From Spirochaetales bacterium (GTDB taxonomy: Bacteria > Spirochaetota > Spirochaetia > JABMQR01): 6,669 nucleotides of DNA. Positions 1 through 5,061 of the stretch are shown here, in pieces; within the stretch, counting starts at the first letter, position 1, and each line of letters begins with the position of its first letter. The position numbers and the translations under genes were made by a program. The DNA lies in NCBI GenBank assembly GCA_023139255.1, contig JAGLNY010000057.1, positions 1-6,669 of the forward strand, read 5' to 3'. The notes beneath the pieces were generated by a model. The model saw only the letters and a program-made list of their open reading frames with translations. It was not told the DNA's origin and ran no database searches.

Positions 1-121
1 ATTTCTGAGCAGGGCGGAAGATCCTGCCACGATGCTGCTCTTCAAAGGAATCAAGAATACTTTTGATCAGAAAGGGATCATGAATCCCGGGAAAATCGTT
101 TAATAAAGTAGGCTTTTTCAT
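1..121 (-). CDS. Unrecognised protein, N-terminal part (cut by window edge)
   Basis: Reading leftwards from an ATG at 121 there is an open frame of 40 codons to the edge of the window, starting MKKPTLLNDFPGIHDPF and continuing with a helical stretch (LIKSILDSFEEQ) and a basic RGRIFRP segment. It begins 9 bases after the stop of the antitoxin-like gene, so the two are very likely one transcript. Its position as second gene after a small antitoxin-like protein would suit a toxin, but the visible residues do not resemble the start of RelE/ParE or PIN toxins, so no function is assigned. The ribosome binding site is weak, which suits translational coupling to the gene before it. An ATG overlapping the upstream stop (TAATG) leads to a frame of only 17 codons and was not used. 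Confidence 0.5.
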   Translation of the reverse strand, partial: MKKPTLLNDFPGIHDPFLIKSILDSFEEQHRGRIFRPAQK

Positions 122-130
122 AATCAAACA

Positions 131-304
131 TTAGAGTTCATCTATAAACTTGTTAAATTTTTCTACTCTTGTCATACGCCCTTCTGCTGCATCCTTTAAT
201 CCTTGTTGCAGGATATTCATAGCATCAGGATTTTGGTATATCCAAAGTTCTCTTGCAGGAATCGATGTTTGTGGACGCAAGAGTATTTCTTCTTGACCTT
301 TCAT
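131..304 (-). CDS. Antitoxin-like small protein (57 aa)
   Basis: A 57-residue protein. The start chosen is the ATG at 304, because TAGGGAGA lies 6 bases before it (311-318); an earlier in-frame ATG at 328 has no such site. The middle of the protein, ARELWIYQNPDAMNILQQGL, followed by DAAEGR and an acidic end (KFNKFIDEL), matches a pattern I know from small antitoxin-type proteins of two-gene toxin-antitoxin modules: an E-L-W-(L/I)-Y-x-N-P-(E/D)-A core, then QGLxxAAxGR. This is recognition of a pattern, not a database result. The gene has its own promoter (355-383) and is followed after 9 bases by another gene, as in such modules. The PIN fragment upstream is broken, so it is probably not the partner. 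Confidence 0.6.
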   Translation of the reverse strand: MKGQEEILLRPQTSIPARELWIYQNPDAMNILQQGLKDAAEGRMTRVEKFNKFIDEL

Positions 305-354
305 AGTGAATCTCCCTAAAAACAGCATTCGTATTGTAAATTTTGCTCATACAA

Positions 355-383
355 AGTATACGATTAAATGGGTAAATTGCCAA
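355..383 (-). promoter_or_regulatory. Sigma-A-type promoter of the antitoxin-like gene
   Basis: On the minus strand TTGGCA (383-378), a 17-base spacer and TATACT (360-355) form a near-consensus -35/-10 pair. Predicted transcription starts near 348, giving a leader of about 44 bases before the ATG at 304. The preceding 70 bases hold no recognisable gene. Confidence 0.65.
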
Positions 384-456
384 ATGGGTTTTCCCACTAT
401 CCCAGATCAATTGACTGGGAAATAGTCTTTGTAAAGCCGGCCTGACTCTATACCTT

Positions 457-660
457 TCAATTGTCAATAAAGGGATTAATACATTGAATCCCGGCATATT
501 TCTGCCCATGTGACAGATCTTCAGAGTAAAGAGTTTCACAATCAGCCCGTTCTGCAGCAGCTACTATCAGACCGTCCCAATAGCTTAGCTGGAATTCATC
601 TTGAATACTCACTGCACGAATGACAAGGTCATAATCAATATCAACAACTTCCCGCCAACT
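457..660 (-). pseudogene. PIN-domain (VapC-type) toxin, C-terminal half only
   Basis: The frame ending at 457 encodes about 67 residues whose centre reads LSYWDGLIVAAAERADC, then LYSEDLSHGQ and INPF. This is the hallmark C-terminal half of a PIN-domain ribonuclease: the SxWD acidic residue, the (S/T)ED acidic residue and the LxHG turn are all present. Intact PIN toxins have about 130-140 residues, so the N-terminal half with the first catalytic aspartate is missing. The only possible start is a TTG at 663, directly preceded by a stop, with no ribosome binding site. The open frame overlaps the end of the UroD fragment at 641-663, which marks the join between two unrelated gene pieces. It should have no nuclease activity. 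No intact VapB-like partner is seen directly upstream. Confidence 0.75.
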
Positions 661-946
661 CAATTAATTTGGAAGCCTCCGCTTCACTTGCGGCATGGGT
701 ATTGATGCACAATCCTTTTTTATCCAGCAGCTCCAATGCCCTGGGAACATCCTCAGGTTCAATGGAAATATGGAGATTTTTGCCGCTTTTCTGTACAGCC
801 TTGCACACATCAAGAAAATGAAGCGGGCTCGGCTGACCGGCACCAGGAAGAACCTGGATAACATCAACCTCTTCTATTTTGCATATTTCATCGATATGCT
901 GAAACGCTTGTGTGCCGTCAAGATGATAAATTGAATGCTCAAGATA
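641..946 (-). pseudogene. UroD/methyltransferase-family protein, C-terminal fragment
   Basis: An open minus-strand frame with no start codon context encodes about 102 residues. It contains HSIYHLDGTQAFQHID, VIQVLPGAGQPSP, NLHISIEPEDVPRALELL and a natural-looking end, SKLIELAGSC. The SIYHLDG and WVPGAG/VLPGAG signatures are, from memory of the family, those of the C-terminal TIM-barrel part of a uroporphyrinogen decarboxylase-like subfamily. Full proteins of this family have about 340-400 residues, so roughly three quarters is missing. On its 5' side the frame runs straight into the inverted-repeat element at 943-1040 and a stop at 956-958. The fragment belongs to a different UroD subfamily from the intact gene at 1790-2896, which lacks the SIYHLDG signature, so it is not simply a displaced piece of that gene. 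Confidence 0.7.
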
Positions 947-1040
947 TCCGTTATGCTAACCTTTGCAGAGGTAACTTATTTTCAAGAAACATCTTATGGA
1001 AAAAGGTAAGGAATGACAGAAGGTTAGCATAACGTATATC
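943..1040. repeat. 98-bp inverted-repeat element between two gene fragments
   Basis: Two 21-base arms, 943-963 and 1020-1040, are reverse complements with one mismatch; the core of each arm is GTTATGCTAACCTT. They enclose 56 bases with no coding signal. GATAT stands at the outer edge of both arms; because GATATC is itself palindromic, this could be part of the arms or a 5-bp target duplication. The element sits exactly between the tyrosine recombinase remnant and the UroD remnant. It could be a miniature transposable element, the joined ends of a recombinase-mobilised element, or a hairpin-forming repeat. No transposase for it is seen in the window. Confidence 0.6.
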
Positions 1041-1148
1041 ATGCAGCCTTGGTCCATAGCCAAGTCCTTTATGTTCAATCCCGGCCAGACTTAGAAAACG
1101 TCTGAAGTAGGTATAAATCCGTTTTGTGGATACAATCCCCTGCTTATA
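1031..1148 (-). pseudogene. Tyrosine recombinase (phage integrase family), internal fragment
   Basis: About 38 residues on the minus strand read STKRIYTYFRRFLSLAGI, then GLGYGPRLHDIRY. The F-R-R-F-L-x-x-A-G-I segment followed by G-P-R-L-H-D-(I/L)-R is the box II region of the XerC/XerD-like tyrosine recombinases, carrying the catalytic His-x-x-Arg. In intact proteins the next residues are H-T-F or similar; here the frame instead runs into the inverted-repeat arm, which replaces them. On the other side it is joined in frame to the first codons of a group II intron reverse transcriptase. The catalytic tyrosine and everything C-terminal are absent, so the piece cannot recombine DNA. The full open frame (951-1259, 102 residues) is a chimera of intron, recombinase and repeat sequence and is not one gene. 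Confidence 0.65.
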
Positions 1149-1166
1149 GGATCCAAGTCCCGTTTC

Positions 1167-1185
1167 CATGTATTTTCCACCTCCG
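1167..1185 (-). promoter_or_regulatory. Ribosome binding site and start of the lost intron reverse transcriptase
   Basis: GGAGGTG at 1185-1179 precedes an ATG at 1169 by nine bases, and the first codons read METGL. This places the start of the intron-encoded protein and shows that the break near 1150 removed all but its first few codons. Confidence 0.55.
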
Positions 1186-1371
1186 GTGTGGTACATGTTG
1201 CCCCTGTAAGGGCTCCATTGTGTCATTGCCTTCCCTCCTCCGGCGTTACCCGTTATCATCAGTACTATTCAATGATCCGACTTCCTCTACACTATTTTGA
1301 CTCCCTCACTTTATTATCGCTTGTCGGTCATACTCCTTTGATTCCAAAGAAGAATATAGAGGATCTCTATG

Positions 1372-1727
1372 GGTAAGGCGAAGCCGTCCACGTTGCCGCT
1401 ACATACCCATGTCAAGTGTGCCAAGGTCTCCTGCCCCCCGGTTAGTAAACCTTGGAATCCCTGCCGTCTTACCATTACGACTTCCAGGGTGTTGCATTCT
1501 GCTCAGACAACAGCATCTGCATTCCCATGTTCGGTATTTCGGGGCTCAATTCCTTCAGCTACTGCTTTCGGCCCACTTGCTCGTTTACCTACGCTTAAAG
1601 TCAGCAGTTACCCGCTTTCCTCCAAGGCTAAACAACCGGGGAACGGCTAAAGCCTTATCCTTCGCGGCTGGTTAACCTTTACCAGGCGGACGGCTTCGCT
1701 CATACCAGCGGACGGCTTCGCCTTACC
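1372..1727. repeat. Short GC-rich repeats inside the intron (inverted 18-mer and direct 14-mer)
   Basis: Bases 1372-1389 and 1710-1727 are perfect 18-base reverse complements (core GGCGAAGCCGTCC). A third, direct copy of a 14-base unit, GCGGACGGCTTCGC, lies at 1686-1699 and again at 1708-1721. They could pair in the intron RNA or be a small dispersed repeat that entered the intron. The unit itself can form a tiny GGC-GAA-GCC hairpin. Confidence 0.6.
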
Positions 1728-1789
1728 GTGGGCTATATGTTAAAGCGACCTACGCTCGGTCGCACTGCCAGGCACCTATCCCGCCCAGC

Positions 1790-2896
1790 CTATCCCGAGT
1801 ACAGGCGTCCTTCGTCCATCATGGTAAGATAATTATCGATAGGAATATAGTTTGCTACACTGTTGCCGGTTCCCAGGGCGTATCCACCGCCGGGCATGCA
1901 GATGTCCAAAGTGCTTCGGACCCTTTTACGAATATCCTCTTCACCTGCACGGCAGAGAAAATCCACATCCAACCCACCCAGTAAAGAGACTCTTTCCCCA
2001 TAGGACTGCTTTGCATCAGTCACCAGTTCTATAGTGTCCTCGAAGGAGTGGAGAGCGTCGAACCGGACATCGTCAATTAAATCATCTATAATATCTTTTT
2101 TATTACCGCACGAATGCAGGAAAACAACCCTGCCTGCGTCATGAGAAATTTTTGCGAGTCTTTTGTGTCCGGGAAGAATAAGTTCCCTCATATCATCCGG
2201 GGATATCATCAGTCCTGTTTTGAACCCCATATCATCCGAGTGCCACATGATTTTTACACGGTCAAATTGAAGGGCAATCTCCTGTCGCGCTATTTCTATT
2301 TCCATGATCTTGTCACAAAGAGCTAAAACCAGGTCCCGGTTGTCATAAAGCGCATAACAGAGCTGCTCATAGCCCATCAACCATGTCAATGATTCGCAAA
2401 AATGGGCTCCATGATAGGCCAGGCACATGTCATCAGGCAGCAGAGTGGACATCTTTTCAAGACTTTTGGTCTGCAAATTATTCAAATCTGGCCATGAGTA
2501 CTTTTCGAACTCATCCCAGTTACTAATGGGCCCCTGATGCTCATCCATCCAATTCCGCCCATCTTCCTTTTGGATAGTTTTATCCGCAGTATCATTAACT
2601 AAATTGAGGTGATATTGCAACACCGGTCCGTCAACATTACCGCGGCAATAATCGTATCCCAGAAAACGCTGGATGGCTATATGTTTTTTGAACTCAAAGT
2701 CCGGGTCAGATTTATCCAGATCGCCGGTAATATCGAACCGTCTGTCTATTACATTTTGCACTTCAACATCAAGGAACAGTTCAATAAAATGAACCCGTCC
2801 TGGTCTGCCTTTTCGCAGCATATTGTCGATAAATCGTTCATAATCAGGTTTTACCGGGATAGAAAATCCCTTAAGTGTGGAATTAGTGTTTTTCAT
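1790..2896 (-). CDS. UroD-like (uroporphyrinogen decarboxylase/methyltransferase family) protein, 368 aa
   Basis: A complete protein of 368 residues, the usual length for this family. Visible landmarks are the N-terminal KPDYERFIDNMLRKGRPGRVHFIE segment, WHSDDMGFKTGLMISPDDMRE (residues 218-238), HSCGN (261-265), LLGGLDVDFLC (305-315) and a glycine-rich GGGYALGTGNS near 336-346. The order matches UroD-type TIM barrels. The family includes true heme-pathway decarboxylases and corrinoid methyltransferases of the MtaA/CmuA type; the retained His-x-Cys-Gly motif favours the latter-like group, in which it helps bind zinc. The exact substrate cannot be read from the sequence. The start at 2896 is supported by AAGGGGG about 11 bases upstream. 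It diverges from an AraC regulator, its likely controller. The stop lies 24 bases from the 5' end of a group II intron, which has replaced whatever followed the gene. Confidence 0.85.
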   Translation of the reverse strand: MKNTNSTLKGFSIPVKPDYERFIDNMLRKGRPGRVHFIELFLDVEVQNVIDRRFDITGDLDKSDPDFEFKKHIAIQRFLGYDYCRGNVDGPVLQYHLNLVNDTADKTIQKEDGRNWMDEHQGPISNWDEFEKYSWPDLNNLQTKSLEKMSTLLPDDMCLAYHGAHFCESLTWLMGYEQLCYALYDNRDLVLALCDKIMEIEIARQEIALQFDRVKIMWHSDDMGFKTGLMISPDDMRELILPGHKRLAKISHDAGRVVFLHSCGNKKDIIDDLIDDVRFDALHSFEDTIELVTDAKQSYGERVSLLGGLDVDFLCRAGEEDIRKRVRSTLDICMPGGGYALGTGNSVANYIPIDNYLTMMDEGRLYSG

Positions 2897-2930
2897 TACT
2901 CTCTGCCCCCTTCTTTTCTAGTTATCCTAC

Positions 2931-2958
2931 TTGAAATTTACAGCAAAAGGGACATAAT
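2931..2958 (+). promoter_or_regulatory. Probable promoter of the AraC gene
   Basis: TTGAAA (2931-2936), a 16-base spacer and CATAAT (2953-2958) give a reasonable -35/-10 pair on the plus strand. The expected transcript start near 2965 leaves about 44 bases of leader before ATG 3009 but almost none before the alternative ATG 2967, and so helps decide the gene start. The region between the divergent genes (2897-3008) must also hold the minus-strand promoter of the UroD-family gene. The best candidate there, TTGCTG followed by TAACTA, is weak. Confidence 0.45.
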
Positions 2959-3008
2959 GTCTTTAGGTGAATCGATGTTTTTGTATCATAATCGCTTATG
3001 GAGATACT

Positions 3009-3965
3009 ATGATTGAATTTGATAGAAACAATATACCGGGCATTGCCCCGGGAATCGAGCTCTTAGCTGAGCTTCATCCATATGTAAGACAATGCGGCAA
3101 CCGCAGGAGACCGGCATGGCAATTTGAGTCACGCCGGTTATTAGACTATCTGCTGGTATACATCGCAGACGGCAGAGGCAGGTTTATCATCGACGGTACC
3201 GACTACGATGCTGAACCGGGAGACCTTTTCTGGATACCCCCTAATACTGTTCATACCATGGAAGGATACCCGCCAAGCATGCTCTGCCCATTCATCCATT
3301 TTGATATACAGTACCGTCCCCAATTCAGCCACTGGGAATTCTCCATTCCTTCAGGGATGACAGACCTTACAGGATTACTTCCACTTATGCACCCGCCCTT
3401 ACATAGTCAATTATTTAATCAATTACCGGGACGGATCCGTTCCTATACGAACCAACGGGTGGGAGGAAAAATCCAGGAGGTTTGTGAAGAGGCCGTCCGT
3501 GCGCAGCCTTTCGCGCAGCTGCACATGTCCGGACTTGTTACTGAAATTTTGGCGGAAATTTTAAGGGGACAGACAGGTTTAGGGGAACAGCACGACCAGC
3601 ATTTACCAGCCCTGGAACAGGCCGCTGATTATATCCGTGAAAAGCTTTCCCATCCGGATTTTCGTGTCGAAAAAGCTGCGGACCTATGCCGGCTCTCGGT
3701 CAGTCACTTTCGAAAGCTTTTTGCTCTTCATTATGGATGCCCGCCGAGGGCGTACTTAAGGACTGCCCGAATTCGATCTGCCAAGGAGTTAATGTTAACT
3801 TCGACAATGAATTTTTCCGAAATCGCCCGACGGGCAGGATATTCCACAGTTCACAATTTCTCCCGGGCTTTCCGTGAGGAAGAGGGGATTTCACCTACGA
3901 AATACCGGACCAGCGGCATAGCGCCGATTAAAGTCGATAGCAGGAGAGTTTCATACAGCAGATAA
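3009..3965 (+). CDS. AraC-family transcriptional regulator, 318 aa
   Basis: The N-terminal half holds a cupin-type sensing domain (about residues 45-100), with LLVYIADGRGRFIIDG, then EPGDLFWIPPNTVHTM. The C-terminal 100 residues are a full AraC DNA-binding domain. The first helix-turn-helix is around 216-240 (EKAADLCRLSVSHFRKLF) and the second around 268-292 (NFSEIARRAGYSTVHNFSRAF), followed by the closing GISPTKYR. Both are intact, so the protein should bind DNA as a cytoplasmic regulator. The start is placed at 3009, where GGAG stands 6 bases before ATG and the predicted promoter gives a normal leader; an in-frame ATG at 2967 would add 14 hydrophobic residues and lies too close to the predicted transcript start. 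It diverges from the UroD-family gene, the most likely target. The sensed ligand is unknown; a sugar or small metabolite is usual for this layout. Confidence 0.92.
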   Translation: MIEFDRNNIPGIAPGIELLAELHPYVRQCGNRRRPAWQFESRRLLDYLLVYIADGRGRFIIDGTDYDAEPGDLFWIPPNTVHTMEGYPPSMLCPFIHFDIQYRPQFSHWEFSIPSGMTDLTGLLPLMHPPLHSQLFNQLPGRIRSYTNQRVGGKIQEVCEEAVRAQPFAQLHMSGLVTEILAEILRGQTGLGEQHDQHLPALEQAADYIREKLSHPDFRVEKAADLCRLSVSHFRKLFALHYGCPPRAYLRTARIRSAKELMLTSTMNFSEIARRAGYSTVHNFSRAFREEEGISPTKYRTSGIAPIKVDSRRVSYSR

Positions 3966-3985
3966 AAGAGCTGCAACTAAATCTG

Positions 3986-4150
3986 TCAGTCCTCAACTCT
4001 CAATTCCGGAATGTTCTTTATTTGATTAACATTCCTTGAAGGAAGTACGATTTCATCCAAAATTGGGCCATTTGTTTTCGTATACTTATAGTATTTTTCC
4101 CAGACATCCGATTGTTTTTCTAAACTTTCTATAGGAGTAATTTTAACCAT
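3986..4150 (-). CDS. Small unrecognised protein, 54 aa
   Basis: An ATG at 4150 opens 54 codons ending in TGA at 3986. The reading has MVKITPIESLEKQSDVWEKY at its start, then NGPILDEIVLPSR and a charged end, IPELRVED. AGAGGTG lies 6 bases before the ATG, and a good promoter (4171-4199) sits upstream, so this small frame has better expression signals than most in the window. I do not recognise the family. It has no membrane segment, no signal peptide and no cysteines, and is rich in lysine, glutamate and isoleucine. It could be a genuine small protein or the surviving N-terminus of a larger gene cut near 3986. It converges on the AraC gene at 3009-3965, leaving only 20 bases between the two stops and no clear terminator. 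Confidence 0.5.
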   Translation of the reverse strand: MVKITPIESLEKQSDVWEKYYKYTKTNGPILDEIVLPSRNVNQIKNIPELRVED

Positions 4151-4170
4151 CGATACACCTCTTTTATTAT

Positions 4171-4199
4171 AATATACCAGTTAACCAGGCTGTTAGCAA
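4171..4199 (-). promoter_or_regulatory. Promoter of the 54-residue gene
   Basis: On the minus strand TTGCTA (4199-4194), 17 bases and TATATT (4176-4171) form a -35/-10 pair, with an alternative TATAAT five bases further on. The transcript would begin near 4163, giving a short leader that still contains the AGAGGTG ribosome binding site. Confidence 0.5.
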
Positions 4200-4249
4200 T
4201 TGCACTGTAAACAAAACAAGCAGGATAAACAGGTAAATACTTGCACTGT
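4200..4249. repeat. Nine-base direct repeat upstream of the second AraC gene
   Basis: TTGCACTGT occurs at 4200-4208 and again at 4241-4249, 41 bases apart (about four helical turns). Paired direct repeats like this are typical spacing for AraC-type binding sites, but with a single pair it may be chance. Confidence 0.3.
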
Positions 4250-4263
4250 GTCGGTGTTTTTTT
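4244..4263 (+). terminator. Weak terminator-like hairpin with T-run
   Basis: CACTG and CGGTG (one G-T pair) enclose a 3-base loop at 4244-4256 and are followed by seven T residues at 4257-4263. The stem is short, so termination would be weak. No plus-strand gene close upstream clearly needs it. Confidence 0.3.
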
Positions 4264-4275
4264 GGTGCCTGGCAC
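4264..4275 (+). repeat. GGTGCCTGGCAC palindromic motif, second copy of the intron target
   Basis: GTGCCTGGCAC at 4265-4275 is a perfect palindrome about its central base. The first 11 bases of the motif (GGTGCCTGGCA) recur on the minus strand at 1776-1766, exactly at the group II intron 5' boundary. Here it is uninterrupted and follows a T-run. Confidence 0.55.
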
Positions 4276-4310
4276 TTCTTCTTTCAGGGAAATCATGGTA
4301 TTCTATACCC

Positions 4311-5061
4311 ATGGAAAATCAATCTGCCCCCCCGGAAACCCTCGAAATTGTGAGAACGAAGTGGCTTGATCACCTGATGGACAGCAATACGCTGTTGGAG
4401 TTTCATCCCCTCTTCTACGGATATCAGGAAATCGTTGATAATCCCTACGAGAACAATTGATGATTATTTTTGTTCGTTTATTGTAAAAGGAGTGGGACAG
4501 ATAATAATCGAAGAACAGATGTTTTATCTTGAACCGGGGGTGTTTTTTTTGATCGCACCCGGGATCAAACACAATTATATACTTCAGGACGATCCGGCAC
4601 GCTATACCTTCAGGTTTAAGCTGAAATCAGGAATCGCAGACAGAGGATTTGGTGCCGGCCATTTTATCGAAGAAAAGGCATGGGGTCTGCAAACCACCAT
4701 TATGTCCCTAAGCCAGGAGCTGCAGCTGGAACTGCCCTACACCAGGCACAGGAAGAAGCATCTGCTTGCAATGCTTTGTATGCATGTTTTCAGAAACGAG
4801 CAGAAACCAATAAAAGATCCCACAGTATTTAATGAGTTTCAATGCCGCCGCATCAGCGATTTCCTGGCTGCCAATGTGAACAACCGCCCGACTCCCACTG
4901 ACCTTGCTGCCACTCTTGAATTAACTCCGGACTATTTCAGTAGAATATTTAAGCACACTTATAAAGTATCTCCAAGAGAATGGCTGGTGCGTGAACGTAT
5001 CCGTCTCGCGTCGCTTGAGCTCACAGATTCTACCTCAAACATATCCAATTTGGTCGATGCC
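4311..5061 (+). pseudogene. Second AraC-family regulator, frameshifted and C-terminally truncated
   Basis: The N-terminus (MENQSAPPETLEIVRTKW, then LEFHPLFYGYQEIVDNPYE) is in one frame and stops at 4458-4460. The cupin domain continues one base later in the next frame (TIDDYFCSFIVKGVGQIIIE, LEPGVFFLIAPGIKHNY), so one extra base lies between about 4440 and 4457. The first helix-turn-helix (TPTDLAATLELTPDYFSRIF) and linker helix (VSPREWLVRERIRLASLEL) are intact. The second helix-turn-helix begins (STSNISNLV) and breaks off near 5055, where the frame passes into unrelated hydrolase-like sequence. Without the second motif and the closing P-x-x-(Y/F)-R, DNA binding should be crippled. The start is uncertain: ATG 4311 has no good ribosome binding site, while ATG 4294 has AGGGA but is in another frame. 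It resembles the AraC protein at 3009-3965 in layout but clearly differs in sequence. Confidence 0.72.

Larger units (their letters stand above)
1150..1765 (-). mobile_element. Group II intron, 5' part (ribozyme domains up to reverse transcriptase start)
   Basis: On the minus strand the element opens with GTGCG at 1765-1761, the conserved 5' end of bacterial group II introns. It is followed at once by a perfect 6-bp hairpin (GCGACC/GGTCGC) and then TTTAACATAT. The sequence then runs about 550 bases without a sustained gene and has the motif order I know from these introns before their protein, ending with GGAAGTCGGATCATTGAATAG near 1280 and GGAGGGAAGGCAATGACAC near 1225. A strong ribosome binding site (GGAGGTG, 1185-1179) stands before ATG 1169, where METGL begins the expected reverse transcriptase. 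After about 5-6 codons, near 1150, it breaks into recombinase sequence. Reverse transcriptase domain and RNA domains V/VI are absent here, so this copy cannot splice alone. The 5' exon ends in GGTGCCTGGCA, 24 bases past the UroD stop. Domain assignment is by eye. Confidence 0.72.

Noticed and set aside
131..663. PIN fragment and antitoxin-like gene as an intact VapBC pair
   Set aside because: Gene order is reversed for VapBC, the PIN protein lacks its N-terminal half, and the antitoxin-like gene has its own promoter 75 bases downstream of the PIN stop.
951..1259. 102-residue minus-strand open frame as a single gene
   Set aside because: It is a chimera: intron leader and reverse transcriptase start, then recombinase fragment, then inverted-repeat sequence. 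No family member has this layout.
1369..1675. Overlapping plus-strand open frames of 93 and 88 codons
   Set aside because: They lie on the wrong strand of the group II intron RNA region, have no ribosome binding sites and look like the cysteine/serine/proline-rich shadow frames of structured RNA.
1190..1765. Structured GC-rich region as rRNA or riboswitch
   Set aside because: The GTGCG end, the hairpin after it and the ribosome binding site plus METGL start at the far end fit a group II intron better; no rRNA signature was recognised.
2967..3008. Upstream ATG as start of the first AraC gene
   Set aside because: It would add 14 unlikely residues (MNRCFCIIIAYGDT) and lies almost on top of the predicted transcript start; ATG 3009 has its own GGAG site.
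2609..3016. 135-codon plus-strand open frame
   Set aside because: It lies opposite the intact UroD-family gene and overlaps the start of the AraC gene; composition is that of an antisense shadow.
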